Source of the DNA: Diprion similis
Lineage: Eukaryota; Arthropoda; Insecta; Hymenoptera; Diprionidae
Assembly (NCBI RefSeq): GCF_021155765.1
Contig: NC_060107.1
Location: 2,152,501 to 2,216,500, forward strand
Direction: 5' to 3'
DNA: 64,000 nt
The stretch's first letter is position 1; every line of letters begins with the position of its first letter. The position numbers were made by a program, and so were the translations under genes. Shown here one piece after another: positions 27,401-41,356 of the stretch. The notes under the pieces are model-generated. The model saw only the letters and a program-made list of their open reading frames with translations, searched no databases and was not told the DNA's origin.

Positions 27401-30400
27401 CGTAAACTAATCTCCCATGCCTTAAGTACGTATCTACATCTCACAGCAACATTGACCTAATTAGTCAACCCCTAATAAAAATTTATTCCGACTTATGCAC
27501 ACCTGCGTGTATCCGATAAATATTGTAAAACTCGTTGCAAAATCTCTGGGGTCCCCATGTTCACTGCACGGCACAGTTTTATTCAACTAGAATAATAACG
27601 TTACCAGCAGCGGTAAAGATCTGACATTTTCAGGGAACATTTAAGCATTTTAGATTTAGGTATCTGATTAATTACGTGACTCTACGCTGTATTAGATATT
27701 CCTAGAAGCTCGTTTTCTGTAATCAGTCACAATCAGTAATATTCAATCCGCTATATAGTACGTCGATCTTTCCAGAATTTCGACGCTCCTGCTGATCATT
27801 TCGTAAGCAGAGTTTCAAATTTCTAATCTCCTGTAAAAGATGAAACAGTGATTAAACTATCCTTGCCATCATTTTGTTTCGAGTCAGACGGGTCCTGGTA
27901 ACCAACGACTAATGGACGAGATCATATCGTCAAAATAAAATTCCAAGCGTGTCAATCGCGGCCATTTTGAACATTAAAAAAAATTCACGTTTTAGGAATG
28001 AGTTTTGCGCCACATGTTAGAAAAGCATATCTCTTTGTGTTAGATAACCGGCAATTTTTTTTAGAGGCTTCGTTCGAGAACGTGGAATGCCTCACTCCGG
28101 TGGATTCCGTCGTGCATTAGGGCTTCAAGACATCTAGGTGATCCATTAAACTAATAAAATTAAGAACACGCGTCTTATATGGTTTCTGTAAAAGGATCAT
28201 ACCTTTGGGTCATACCTAAGGTATAGGGCCTTATGTACTATCTAGCGATCCAGTAAGTGTTTATTATTGATGAGATATTTTTTCAATAGAGCGATTAATA
28301 ATCCGTGAAAAAATCGAATTACTACAACACCAAAGCACAAATTCACTCGAATCGAAGCTACAGGGCAATACATCAATAAAGCTTCAACAATAAATCGGTT
28401 ATACATTATAGGAAAAAAAAATGAACTGGACCATTTTAAAATTCTTACTTATATTTATTACTGTATCGTTATTACTTTATTTACTGATGTTTCTAATATT
28501 ATAGAGCGTGTTGCGTGTCAGATTTGACATAAACAAATCAATTAGTATGTGTTTTTTACTTAAAAACTACTATTAATGCTTTTAATATTATAGTAAATGT
28601 ATATATTTATGTACCGTAATATTCACATTATATTATATATCCGATAAATTGTTAATCGTACAGCTACCTAATTATATAAATTAAAGAAGGTTCTTCGGAA
28701 AAATTAATTTATCAGTATTGTAACATCGTTAGTATGACGACAAAACTTCGCAGGAACGTCCACAAGAAAATCATTCAATTTATTTAGACTATATTAGACG
28801 GTGTTTTCATAACAAACAAGAAAAGAGTACTGCTCTCTGCGCCCCCCACCGCCACCAAGAGAATGACATTTAAAAACTAGTTAACGACTCTGTACAACTG
28901 ATATAAGTGTAATCACATATTTTCTGGTTCAAAACGGGATTTTACAAACTAATTCTATTTCTCGTTCCCAAACCAGTTTATAAAATTCAAACAGAGCACA
29001 GTAACTTTTTTTATATTACAAAAAAAATATTGAGGTACAGGTTTAATATTGTAGAGAGAGAAAGCAGCACCCTTTTACATTTTCTTTTTTTTTTTTTTTT
29101 ATAAACTTACCAACATACGTTTTATAAATTTTGTGATTAGTTAAGACGTTTGCAAACTATACAACCGTTTTTGTCCTTCCTGCCATTTAAAGATACACGT
29201 ATTTCTGGTATTATTAATTTTTTTTTCAATACCAAGTGAGTTTTTAGCTTTGCTTCTCATCTCTGCACTTCTTTTCTTTATCAGTATCAAATATCACTAT
29301 ACATAATATCAATCACTATGCCTTAATATTCACAAATATAGCATATATATATATACACATATACACACAGCTTGAGCATTGGACTGCATTAGCTGCATGG
29401 TATGTAACTTAAGGCATAACTAATTAAACCCTTCATATATACATCATTTTTCTGGCATGTCACTGAATCTGCGTAATTGTCTATTTAGTTGATGGTGTAA
29501 AAAAATGATTCGCACAATGAGGACGACTCATTATTCGAGACAATAGATTTTCTTTGATTAGCCAAATGTTGTTACTCTTGTACGTAAATTTGGCAGCTGG
29601 CTGATTCACAATTTGGAAACAAATGTGGTTGTTAACCAAAAAAGGATCATCTATTACTGCCAATTCGATTAGTTTTACAATGAAAAATCTGGTCCCTTTC
29701 TGTGCCATATTTCTTTTTCACTCAATTCTCACGACTAAGTTCGTATATTTTCACATAGAGATCTATTTTGTACGACATTAGAAATATAACGATATCCTTT
29801 GTTGAATTTTATGTTCGGAATGGGATTTTTCTCCTTTCACAATTAACGCAAGACAATGGCTAAGATTTTTGAATATAATACCTATCAAATACACCTCCGC
29901 TACCCAATGGTCGAAAGAGTTGATACATATGTTGTTTCATTTACCTCGTTAAATTACTCTGTGACTAGTTTTGACCGTTAACATTTAACATAAATGTACG
30001 TTGTGTACATCCCTACATGCATATTTTATGTTTGTGTGTATGTGTGTAATACAAAGCTGCTTTTATTTTTATTTACCACTATAAAGTATTAAAGTTATAA
30101 ACCGTGATTGACGGTTTGGCTTTTATATTACTATACACATTATAGATACAGTCTTAAACTGGCAGACGGTGCAGCAAATCATAGTCTCGTAAACTGATTT
30201 ATTAATTCTCGTATCACAGCCATATGACTTGTTATCATGGTATTTTCTTTTTTTTGTATTTTCATTTTTTTTTTTATTTTAATTCAGCGTTTCTTCAATT
30301 TGTAACTAACTTTTTTCAATCACACATATATCTATGCATCATACACAGGAAGCGTAAAATTACTTCCGTTGTAGGAAGATATACTTTTGTTAAATAAAAA

Positions 30401-31920
30401 ACTGGATAATAAACAAATTGAATGCACCAAAAAGTTATTGTTAAACTTGATAAATATTATTTTTTTTCCTTGATATTCAGAAGCGATTGCTAAAGAGAAG
30501 AATTCATTTAACTACTTCATTAGATCAAATATTACTTCAGTCTTTCAAGATTGACGGGATAATAAATTGATTGTTTTCATTTTTAAATTTGACTTGAGCT
30601 AATAATTATTATGTGACCTAATATATTGCTGTTCAATGAAATATCATCAGGTAATTAATTTGTTGATTAAATTATGATAATAATAACAACAAAAACAACA
30701 ACGACGACAATAATAAGAGAATTACAAGGATATGCTGACATTTTCTTTTTCACTTTCTAAACTATGTTTTATTTCATCTGGATTTAGGAACTACATATGT
30801 ACATCATTACAGAGTTGCAGAAAATTGCATTTCTTTCTTCTGTCTTTGCTTGTTTTTTCTTTCTTTTTTTTTTTCTTCTTGTTATCCTTTTCATCGGTAA
30901 TAAAAGGATACATACACAAAAAGTAAGTTACAAGACGTTTTCGTTTTGGCGTATCCCTTTAGAATCAATAATTTTTTTTACAAAGATTGGAAAGCATTGC
31001 CTTGAAAGTCAAGATGAAAAGTTTTATAGTCACTTAATGTTAGGCACCGAACGGAATTTGAATGTATAGCAAAATTGTTTGGTACAGTGAGACCAACAAA
31101 TGCCAACACAGCGAGAAGATTAGGTGCCGCAATATTGAAACTCCGTCGTCACTCAGTAACACTTGTCATGGCACGACGATCAGATATAATTCTTATCGAT
31201 AATTAGATTAGAGTTTGATTAAATGCTTAACTCGAAAAAATTTTACACGCCGTACTTACTGCATTGAATTGATTTCATTTCCAATCAATCCGAACTAATT
31301 AGCGGAAGCATGTCTGTATCGCTTGTTTCTTCTCCCTATTTTACAATCTGAACGTTTGACGTTTTTTTTTAATTTACACTTCTAATTAATGGGTGGATAA
31401 GTTTCAATATGTTCGAAATGGAACGTAACAGAGGGTTCTAAACTGTGATAATAAAATATTTCCGGGAATATTGTTGTTTTTGTTTTTTGACCACTCGCTG
31501 TTCACATAAGGCGAAAAAGAAAGTATTGATTAATTAGTCTCAACACACTGCCGCATTCTAGATGTTATGAAAAAAGTTAGTAACAATATTGGTATCGTAG
31601 GGGAAGCCCAGTCCGAAAAAAAGACGGAAAATAATTTTTTTTTCTTTTGTTATTTTATGTAATTTTTTTTTTTTTTACTTTAATTCCATTTATCGTGATA
31701 ATATAATGTTACTCATGAAAATGGGCTGATTCTTTGACGCTGTTTAAGAAACGCAAAAAAGAAATAAAAGCTCGCTCAGTCTTGTAAAAAATCTACCTTT
31801 ACTTATTATCCAACAGTCCAGGCGTCGGATATATTATTCACTTTTTTTTTCATTCGGAATAGAACCAGCCCATCCCAAACGTATGCATTACCTGGCCACG
31901 TAGCAATTTCGTTTACCTAC
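21475..31920. other. About 10.4 kb without a recognisable gene (upstream of tan, downstream of DCAF11)
   Basis: Open frames here are short, AT-driven and mostly not splice-flanked. A GC-richer stretch at about 23050-23420 could be the tan promoter or a non-coding first exon, since tan is transcribed from this side. One short minus-strand frame at 24483-24677 has an acceptor-like site before it but no homologue that I recognise. A-, T- and AT-tracts are scattered. I see no tRNA, and no repeat element with clear ends. Confidence 0.6.
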
Positions 31921-34627
31921 TTAACAGGCCACTGTGTGTTTCGCACGCTGGGCAGCTATTCTTTGGCTACGTCTTAACGTACGCGGCTGCAATAAGGTAT
32001 CGTTGTCGTCATCAGAGTCTGAACTGTCGAGCGAAGTTCCACCTGCGTACCGCCAACTACCTATTGTTCCGTCCCACTGTAATGGAGATTAAAAGATCCT
32101 GTTTTATGACGCAAAGGAAAGGATTCCCAAGTAACTTTTTTTTTAACGAAAAATATCAGCCACTTACAGAAGTCGATACTATTTCTTGATGAAACGGATG
32201 CCAACTAACATCTCTGACGCAGCCGTTGTGTCCATTGAGAGCGCTGACTATTACACCAGTCAATACATCATATACTGTAACATTGAATATGTAATGTGTT
32301 TAGAAATTCGATTATATTGATATACGGTGAAGATCGCTGATAAACACACTGTGTACAGATGTCAATCCTATGATAAAGTAGAGAATTCTTGAGAGATCTA
32401 CTCACTTATTATTTTTCCCGTCGCACAACCTGTGTATATATATCTCTGACCCGTTGTCGCGGCTGGTGAAAAATGACAACGTATCAAAGTCTGCAACACG
32501 GAGTGCCCTCGATACGTCATCACACTTGTGTCTCCTTCGAGCATATTCTTTACTTTATACACTGCAACAGGTGAAGAATTTTCATTATTAATATCCCGAG
32601 GAAAATGAAATGGAAATCATTTACACAATTTGCAAATGAGTAATCTATGTGTGTTGGAGTGAGATTAAGGTATGGCTTTTCCATTGCAACTTACAACTTT
32701 TTGGTACTCGCTGCCACCTGTAATCCCAATTTTGCGTAGCAACGGCTTTGCGTGTGTTTTGCTCGGCATTCTCGTCAGAGAACGCTCTGACATCCCATAA
32801 CTTGATTGTTTGATCTTTACTGTTCGTTACCAAATATCTACCATCTCCTCGTGGGTCAATATAAGTTATTCCGTCCATATGCCCGGCGAGAATGCCTACA
32901 GGATGAGGATCGGTTTCGCTCAATGTTCTTCTGTCCCAAACCTAAGAGATCATTGAAGAAGAAAAACCGATTATAAGAACAGAGAAGAAAAATGTTGTTT
33001 ACGGAAAATAAACCGTTTTACCTTGCAAAGACCGTCGTCTCCTGCGCTGTATAAAATTTGTGACGTGTTGTCTGCAAAGGCAACTGTGTTTACATCGTCA
33101 CCATGACCTGCGATCTGCAAATATTCCATTGTATTAGGATAAACAACTTGGATTAGCTAACTGCCGTTTATCACATCCTGGTAACTGACCCTAAGAGCAC
33201 GTTGATGACATTCTCTGTCGTATACGTATAGATATCCGTCATTAGCACCACCAAGTATTTCCCTGCCATCGCTAGAGAATACTAGAGAAAATATACAAAA
33301 TCGCCGGTCTTCTGGACACAGCGAGAGGGATTCTTGATTCCGAGAATCACCGTAAACGGGGCACAAGTATACTGGAAGATAATCAAACATCGTTAATAAC
33401 AGATACTGTTGGGTTTTGTCGATAGTTTGACCACGGTTTGACCATGATCATATGATGGTTCATGAAAAATTTACTCACAGCATTCAGACCAACTAGAATA
33501 TACAATGTAATTGCCATCGGGACTGAAGGCTGTGTCTAGAATACTCCATCCAACGTCACGTGCCGGAATTTTTTTGAATTCTAAAAATTCTCCATCCTGT
33601 GTGTGGTAAAGACGTAAAAATCGATCTGAAAATAAAATTTTTTAACATAAATTTATTTTACGTATAAAAATATGTATAGACCCTAGAAAAAAACGTCCAA
33701 ACTGTGATATGGAATGTTGAAATTAGGCTCACCTTGACTGGCGGTAAGGAAGAATCTTCCATCTTTGGAATGCGATCCACAAAAAGCCTTGCTGCTGTAT
33801 TTGGCTACTTGGCGCATTTTGTTTGGTAGAAAACTGCTGGCTATTCTACATTTTTGTCCTGCACTAAATCCTGGCCCTACGGCTCTTCTTTGTATCATAG
33901 AAGTAATCGACGTTGCTGGTTTGCTGCCAGCTTCGCCAAGTCCGCAGGCCTGTTTGGTTGCCAGGCTTATTTCACTTTTCTAAGGAAAAAAAGGAAATAA
34001 AATCAATATACCTAATAACAAACACACACACACACACGCGCGCCCGTGAAATTTGGTATGTTTGAATCTTGTCAAACTTTCTTACGTCGAGAATCGATGT
34101 GTTAGGTCTTGTTGTTACTCTGGGCGGTTGCGAACTGCCGTACTCTTCGTCGGAGTCATCCTGATCCGAAGATATGATATGTACCTGCCCACTGTAGCAG
34201 AAAAGTACAGTAAACTATAAATATCAAAGCAAATTAGTTTTCCTTAGTTTAGGGTTTCCTATGTAGCTTGCTATATAATTTTTATATAATTTGGCTGCAT
34301 GGATTCGAAAATTACAATTCTGAACAGGTTCGTTGAGCTGTAACAAATCGACTGTTAATAATAATTACATAAAAATGTCAAGTCGTCTTCTGACAACGAA
34401 TTCTACGTACGTCATGGGTTGAAATAATTCGTAAATAAGAAATCTGTTACTGCTGTCAAAGTGGAATAAGGCATAACGGTTTACGCGAGTAGGTATGAAG
34501 AGGTTAGGTTAGGTTGACACCCGTAAGAAAGTCCGTAATATTGCAAGAGATTATGTATATTGGATGCAAACCTTCTGATCAAGTATTGCAAGATAGCGGT
34601 GAGTCCTGGATCCTGTTCGAAATCCAT
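31921..34627 (-). CDS. DCAF11: DDB1- and CUL4-associated factor 11 (WD40 substrate receptor)
   Basis: DCAF11 (WDR23) is a substrate adaptor for CUL4-DDB1 ubiquitin ligases. The nematode homologue WDR-23 restrains the stress factor SKN-1/Nrf. Exons in transcript order: 34627-34572, 34191-34086, 33979-33733, 33625-33479, 33371-33190, 33114-33022, 32941-32695, 32561-32406, 32274-32168, 32076-31921; 498 aa (human 546). All phases agree. Exon 1 uses a weak donor, GTTTGC. The N terminus MDFEQDPGLTAILQYLIR matches the family's VLAYLLRRGQV block. WD repeats run from about residue 115 to 480 (GGANDGYLYVYD, SAGDDGLCKVWDRR, SKDQTIKLWDVR). Two WDxR boxes of the DDB1-binding type lie at residues 279-282 and 326-329. 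NWDYRWQRVPK and VMTYRGHSVL are DCAF11 signatures. The C-terminal tail is acidic, then basic. Confidence 0.95.
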
Positions 34628-34955
34628 ACTACGCGAATTTATGGCTCCCATCCAGACGAGTAATGATGTGTTTTATATATTAAGTGTATTATATACAACT
34701 GAAACAACGTCGAAGACGATGACGACGAACAAGAAGTAGAAGAAGACAACGAAGAAGTAGAGAAGAGAAATCTAGGCGCACTGACGGTAGTAAACTTAAA
34801 AGTGTGGCCTCTGCATACACCTTTTCACAAAAGTCTCCAGGTACCACAGTTTCTTTGCACTTTATCCACCGTACAGGTTTTGCTTTTCCACTGAATGTAT
34901 ATGTACTACGTACGTGTATTTTAATTGTACGTTCACGTTCCACGTTTCGTCTTAA

Positions 34956-35034
34956 TTATATTATATATATATATATATACATATACATGCGTCTATGTAT
35001 ATATATATATATATGTACATATATATGTATATAC
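34956..35034. repeat. AT-rich dinucleotide microsatellite
   Basis: Interrupted TA repeats with ATAC and ATGT variants; low-complexity sequence. Confidence 0.85.
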
Positions 35035-35423
35035 GCACTAAATAAATATAAAATTAAAAAATACGCTATTAATTCTCAACGCTGGCCTTCGCGCGAGAGA
35101 GAATCATTTGTTGTATTATTGTGCGATGAAGCGAGGAAAACAAATAAACAAATAATAACAGAATCATGTATTCGACGGATCGCGATCCCCCTTATCACGC
35201 GGACACTTGTACGACGGAACTGCAGTTAAAACGGCTGTCTCTGAACGAACGTCATGTGACTTACATACCTATGAATGTCCCTGTACAATACGGATAAAAT
35301 TAATTCATTTCACCTCAAAATTCCCTTATCGCCTAATGACACGCTCAATTCGTTCAAGGTTTTATCGTGCGCCTAATTCAAAAACGAAAAAAAGAAAGAA
35401 GTAAATATAGAAAGGACGAAAGA

Positions 35424-35441
35424 GGGGGGGCGGGGGGGGGG
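35424..35441. repeat. G-rich tract
   Basis: Seven G, one C, then ten G, followed by TGGTGGTG. Unusual in this AT-rich setting. It may form a G-quadruplex or be a region of uncertain sequencing. Confidence 0.8.
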
Positions 35442-37041
35442 TGGTGGTGAGAAAGAACGAGAAAGAAAGAGAAACAATTGACAAACAACAAACAAGGAAA
35501 AGAGAACTACTGTCAGATAATGCGCAATACATTTTTATCGCATACATGATGCAAACTGTATACATGTATAATATGTATGTATATGATTGGAAATCTAGCT
35601 CGTTTTTGGGATACGCTTATCGGCTAGTAGCATACAGGGAATCGATTTTGAATGGATGTATAGCACTGATGCGCATAGAAGTAATACGCTATATGTGGGA
35701 CATAGACTTGTCTTTCTGTGTCGTGAAAATACCACGCGAGCGATCTGGAGGACGATTCTCATAATATATACGTAACAAAACACAATTTTTGCCTTTTGCC
35801 AGGTTTCTCCGCCCCCACGACACGGTGAAGGGAAATCCGTTGATTCGGTTGGTTGGAGATAATGTACGTGCTTAGATCACGTGACGTTATACGTTATGAG
35901 GATAGAAAGCCAAAAAAAAAAAAAAAAAAATAAACAATCAACGCTGTAGATGTTGAAAAATTATAATTCGAGAGGTTTCTTGCACGCTTCTAATCTTTGA
36001 ATATATGCGAGTATTAAGCATTCAAATTTCAATGTCATTTATCGACAAAATATCACGGTTGAATGTCGAATTACACACTTGTGGGAAGCAAACTATTCGA
36101 AAATTCAAATATTTAACACTGTACATAACTATGAAGAAAATGAGTCACTGCCAGCAGCTGTAGAGCGCTGTGTTTAAATAAATTTTTACCAGTAAACAAG
36201 AGATATTTTTTTTTTTTTTTTGGCACAATTCATGGCATTATACGCATAAATATATCGCACAAATTTCGGAACAAAAAAATTGGTTACGTTATAAATATTT
36301 GGGAAGTAAAATAGTTTTTACGCGAATTTCGTACAAAATTAAACAGATCTTTGGCCCTCCGACGTACCCGAAAAATCCGCGCCTGCGATAAAGAACCATC
36401 CAACTGCGAGGTGTTTACTTCTACATAGATTAGGTATGTCTGATTGAACTAGGCGTAAAACGTAATTGACTTATATTTTAAACCGAAAAATAAAGTCTTG
36501 CATTTCTTTCACCATCCTAATAACGGGACAAACCTTTCGAACGAAATTTTCTTATTTACACAGAAGTATAATACTGTTCGTTCACATAGTTTCATACAAG
36601 AGTTTTATTGACAATAACGACCGGCGAGCTGGAAATTTCATTTGATTGATATAACAATTCAGTATATACTTCGATAATTTATGACACTGCAATGCAAGCG
36701 CGTAATTGGATAATTGGGGCGATTGATTATCTACGATATATGAATAATACGCATTTAAATATAAGAAAATGTGTAAACTATGATTATGTTCAATCTTTCT
36801 TTACCGTAGCAAGACAAATCGATGAATAATTTGCAACATCCTCCACGGGGCGATATGATTTTCGGCAAAATAGCTGAGAATGAGCTGTCGTGACGGTTAG
36901 GTTTGCTTTCTTGCATATAAACATGTTACGAAATTGTACAACGACGATAGGTTGAATGGAAAATAGTCGCTTTCTTCTTTATCGATGCTAGTTTTTGGAG
37001 AATGCATAGTCGGTACTTAACTTCTCCGTGTCATAAACGAC

Positions 37042-37067
37042 GTTGTTGTTGTCGTCGTCGTCGTCGT
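37042..37067. repeat. (GTT)n(GTC)n triplet repeat
   Basis: Three to four GTT units followed by about six GTC units upstream of the S28 peptidase gene; not in a recognised coding frame. Confidence 0.8.
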
Positions 37068-37751
37068 AGCGCGTACCAGATGAATTCTCAATATCCTCGT
37101 CAAGCGCATGCCTGAAGAGATAAAACTGTGTTTCCCAGAATAACCCACACTCATCCATCATCCGTAACCCGGCAAGTATCGACAGCCATTTATTTACGAG
37201 AAAATAATATCATAGTTTAGTATTGCTGTCAAATTAACCGCCCTTTCTCATGTCAAATCGGTTTTAAAAACTTTTCTTATTATGAATATCAGTCCGTTAT
37301 CGATTGTTTAGTTACTGCTATTCAGCGGTTGTTTTTGTTTTCTTTTTTTTTTTCTCTCTCTCCCTATAACCTTCAAATTTTCTTCTTATCCCTGTAGCTC
37401 GTAATATAGCAGGTAAAATTTCTTCTGCAAATTTACATTGTCACCAGTTTCTACCTATACATCATCTTACTTCACTTGCACAATAGTTTTAAGGTAGTTC
37501 GGAATTTCAAAAAATTAGCGATAAAGTCGTTGAACCACAATAATAATAATAACAACACTGACAACACTGATTACTGCCAGGCATTCAGTTAGATAACACT
37601 ACATGTTTTTCGACATTTAAAAGAAGAAAGTAATTAACATCACTGGATTCAGAAAAACGCTTACTAATTCGTAACTTTTATCTTTTTCCTGCAGCTAATT
37701 TTTGTCGTTTCACTGTGATTTCAGATTGTTTCTCGATTGATAGGGGTTAAT

Positions 37752-40178
37752 ATGCTATTCATTCGACTACTTGTAATTCTGGTAGCTGGCATTAATGCTG
37801 CATCAGCATTGCGCAGTTTTGCACGTGGTAGAAGCAAGGGTGGAAACCTAGGAACGCCGGTTCTCTCCAAATATTACGAGCTTGCCGAGGATGAGTGGTT
37901 TGAACAGTTTCTTGACCATTTCAACCCAACAGACGCTAGAACATGGAAGCAGGTGTGTGATGATGTTTTATAGTTATATCCAAATGATCGTAATGAGGGA
38001 AAATTAGTTCTTATTACCTTAGCTCCTATTTTATATTATATTCACTCAATTCTATACGATATATGCAGTATTGATGGGAAACTCTATGTTAATATACCTT
38101 ATTTTTCCTTCAGCGATATTTTACCAATTCTGCATACCACAAGAAAGGAGGGCCAGTCTTTCTTATGATTGGCGGCGAGGGAACTGCTAATGCAAAGTGG
38201 ATGGCAGAAGGAGAATGGATTGAATATGCCAAGCAATATGGAGCTTTGTGTTTCCAATTAGAACATCGCTTCTACGGCAAAAGCCACCCGACTGCGTAAG
38301 CTGCAAAGTCAAAGTTTTTATTACTTTAAAACTCCAAGGCGATAATTCTACATATATAGCTTATCTTGCATTGCCTCCAGGATTTTTTTTCAAACACACC
38401 TCATGTGATTTTTTTCAGCGATTTGAGTGTGAAAAACCTCATATATCTGAGCTCTGAACAGGCGTTGGCTGATCTTGCTTATTTTATCGAGGGGATGAAT
38501 CTCAAACATCAGATTCCTGCAGGAACAAAGTGGATCACTTTTGGTGGATCTTATCCGGGTTCTCTAGCTGCTTGGTCTCGCGCCAAGTATCCTCACCTTG
38601 TTCATGGAGCTATGTCAGCCAGTGGACCCCTTTTGGCACAGATTGATTTTCAGCGTGAGCATTCTATGGATATACAAACGTTTCTTTTCTGATCAGCAAA
38701 GCTCAGATCTTGACTTTGGCAGACCTGAGTTGAATTAATTTTTAGATAGCTATACACCTGAAATCTCTTCGGGCAATAATATACCGATGAATAATTTGTT
38801 TTTACTATTTGTAAATTACAGAGTATTACGTTGTAGTCGAAGATGCTTTACGAACCCATTCCCAGGCATGCATAAACGCCGTCGCTGCGGCCAATAAACA
38901 AGTTCATATCATGTTACTTCATCCTCTTGGACAAAAGGGTCTTGCGAAAAAATTCAAGTACTGTGTCATACCGTTCTTACACATTTTTACCTTTTTTTTT
39001 TCTAATCTACAGCAGTGACTCAGCATTTTTATTCTTACTGTCGAACAATTCACTACAACGTGTCGATTTTTTTTTTGAATTTAAGGTTTTGCGACCCCAT
39101 CGACCCCGGTCACACGAAAAACAATGATATCGCAAATATGTATGAATCACTGGCAAGCAATTTTGCTGAGGTAGTACAGTACAACAAGGATAATCGTAAG
39201 AGTTCAAAAACAGCCAACATAACAATTGACACGATCTGTAACATCCTGGTAGATGAGAAAAGAGGCACACCTGTTTCTCGTCTCGCTGAGGTTAGCAATT
39301 TACTTCTTAAGGCAAACAAAGAAAAATGCTTCGATTATAAATACAGCAAAATGATCAGTGAACTTCGGAATGTTAGCTGGGCTGATGAGGCAGCAGAAGG
39401 AGGTTTGTAAAGTTCATACATAATCGATTGATGTTCGATCAGGGTTCGATTTAATTTTCATAAAAACTGACGCGTTTTTCAATGTTCAAAGGTCGACAAT
39501 GGACTTATCAAACCTGCACCGAATTCGGATTCTTCCAGACATCGACTGCGCGACCTTTACTTTTTAGTGAAACTTTTCCAGTTGATTTCTTTGTTCAGCA
39601 GTGCACTGATATATTTGGACCAAGGTAAATTTCAATTCCAGTTTGACTGTCTAATATTAAAAGGAGCTTGCAAATTTTTATTTAATCTTCATGTCCTCTT
39701 ATTCTGTGGGAATTCTTTGTGAACGAAAATGATTTAACATGTATGAATAATCACTTGTCTCAGAGACACGACAAACTTTCCTCAATTTATTTTGCAGATA
39801 CAATATACATCTCCTGCAATCTGCTGTCGAACGTACCAATACAATTTACGGAGCTTTTGACTTGGATGTAAGCAATGTCGTATTTGTTCATGGCAGTATT
39901 GACCCATGGCATGCTCTTGGCAAGATAAAGTCGACCAACCCTCAAGCACCAGCTATTTACATAAACGGTGAGTCACTTTCTTTGATTAGGAAACGGTAAA
40001 TAAATAGAGTATTCAGCCACTGTTTGGCCTGGAATGTTTGTTACCTATTCTCCTTCTTGTAATTCAAGGCACGGCTCACTGCGCCAACATGTATCCTAAG
40101 TCGGATAATGATCCACCACAGTTGACCGAAGCCCGGAAACGTGTTGGTCAACTGATTGGCCAATGGCTTAAGAACTGA
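37752..40178 (+). CDS. Peptidase S28 family serine protease, secreted or lysosomal (PRSS16/K12H4.7-like)
   Basis: Family members (prolyl carboxypeptidase, DPP7, PRSS16) cut after proline or process peptides in lysosomes and secretory compartments. Exons: 37752-37952, 38114-38295, 38419-38654, 38822-38957, 39086-39402, 39492-39624, 39798-39967, 40069-40178. Phases agree and give 494 aa, normal for PRSS16-like proteins. A signal peptide is clear ([19 protein letters not shown]). [16 protein letters not shown] and MIGGEGTAN are S28 N-terminal motifs. The catalytic triad is Ser172 in FGGSYPGSL, Asp437 in [10 protein letters not shown] and His462 in GTAHCANM; all three are intact, so an active enzyme is expected. 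I chose the ATG at 37752 because it begins directly with the signal peptide; the acceptor at 37724 supports a spliced 5' UTR. Confidence 0.95.
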
Positions 40179-40422
40179 AAGACTGATTTCAATGATATGC
40201 ATTGTGGACGATAATAACTCTAGATCCAAGCCAAGCTAATTAGAACAAGATGTGAGTAACTTGGCAAACCGTGATAATGTTCTACAGACTGTGAACCTTA
40301 TATGGTTATATTTTCTACAAAGTCATGATATATGTACTTAGTGATTAAGTTTAATCTTCAATGTGAATGTAAGTTTCTTTCTCAATATTGTTTAGTCTAT
40401 TTCTTTTTGAAACTCGTCATGC

Positions 40423-40428
40423 AATAAA
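40423..40428 (+). terminator. Polyadenylation signal AATAAA of the S28 peptidase gene
   Basis: A canonical AATAAA about 245 bases past the stop codon. It is the first such hexamer in the 3' flank on this strand. Confidence 0.6.
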
Positions 40429-41328
40429 CCGTTTTACAAAGATTATTGAAAAAGACACTCTTTACTTATTTGTCCGATATTTTATATGCATGTAGGATCA
40501 CATGCTTTTTAAACGTAATGGTGATTTTTATTCATCGAAATCAATTTTAATTTCCTCCAAATAGTAACGTGACTGATTTACGATGAATTGGAAATGATAG
40601 CCCCACTTCTAAATCGTACAATTAATTTCATAAATATATTTATTCTAATACGATTGTCAATACATTGACTATAACTAATTTATATTTATAATATACATAA
40701 CATGCCTTAGAGTGTTACACCCACGAATCTCTTTCAATTTTAACACTGCGTCGTGCACGGAGTACAAGTCTTAATAATATATTCAGGTAAAGTATATAAG
40801 TGCCTATAATGGCAGCAGTATATTTTACCTTAGAAATCGCGAATGACGAAATAAATAAAATTATAAAATCACTACGATTACAGTGATGTAATTAGTTCTT
40901 TAATAATAATCCGAAGTTCGTTGTATGCCGAACTATAAATTCTTGTGATGATGACTGTCTCGAGTTTTTTCTTTCTTTTACGTCGGAGCTTGTTAAGTAA
41001 TATCTATCAGTTTTATCAGGGTGTTTTATTTTTATTTCTCTTCCGCATGAAAAACGTCGGCCTTGCCTTAGTACTGAAAAAAATATTACATGAAAAAAGA
41101 ATTGAAAAAATGGGACCCAAAAATAATATCTGCTATTTCAGAGTTAATCGGTTCCCTCAAAGCAAGGCCAAGGTATTCATTTTGGATTCCTTCAATATCC
41201 ACGTTAGTTCAAAACCGTTTTGTTAGCTTGTGTACAACATCATTTGTTGCAAAAGAAAATAAAATTAATGTATTTTGATGATTTCGTTGTGGCCTATAAT
41301 TAAAATTCAGTATAATATAGGTAATTAA

Positions 41329-41356
41329 GTATGTATGTATGTATGTATGTATGTAT
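41329..41356. repeat. (GTAT)n microsatellite
   Basis: About seven uninterrupted GTAT units in the 3' flank of the furrowed-like gene. Confidence 0.85.

Larger units (their letters stand above)
34628..37751. other. Divergent DCAF11/S28 peptidase region
   Basis: A 3.1 kb region between head-to-head genes, with no coding exon recognised. It contains an (AT)n/(ATAC)n tract at 34956-35034, a G-rich tract at 35424-35441, an A-run near 35912 and GTT/GTC triplets at 37042-37067. The S28 start exon is preceded by acceptor-like AGs at 37694 and 37724, so its 5' UTR is probably spliced from an upstream exon in this region. Confidence 0.6.

Noticed and set aside
34689..34943. Leu/Arg-rich minus-strand frame upstream of DCAF11
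   Set aside because: Produced by a GAA/GAC-rich 5' flank; the DCAF11 start at 34627 fits the family N terminus without it.
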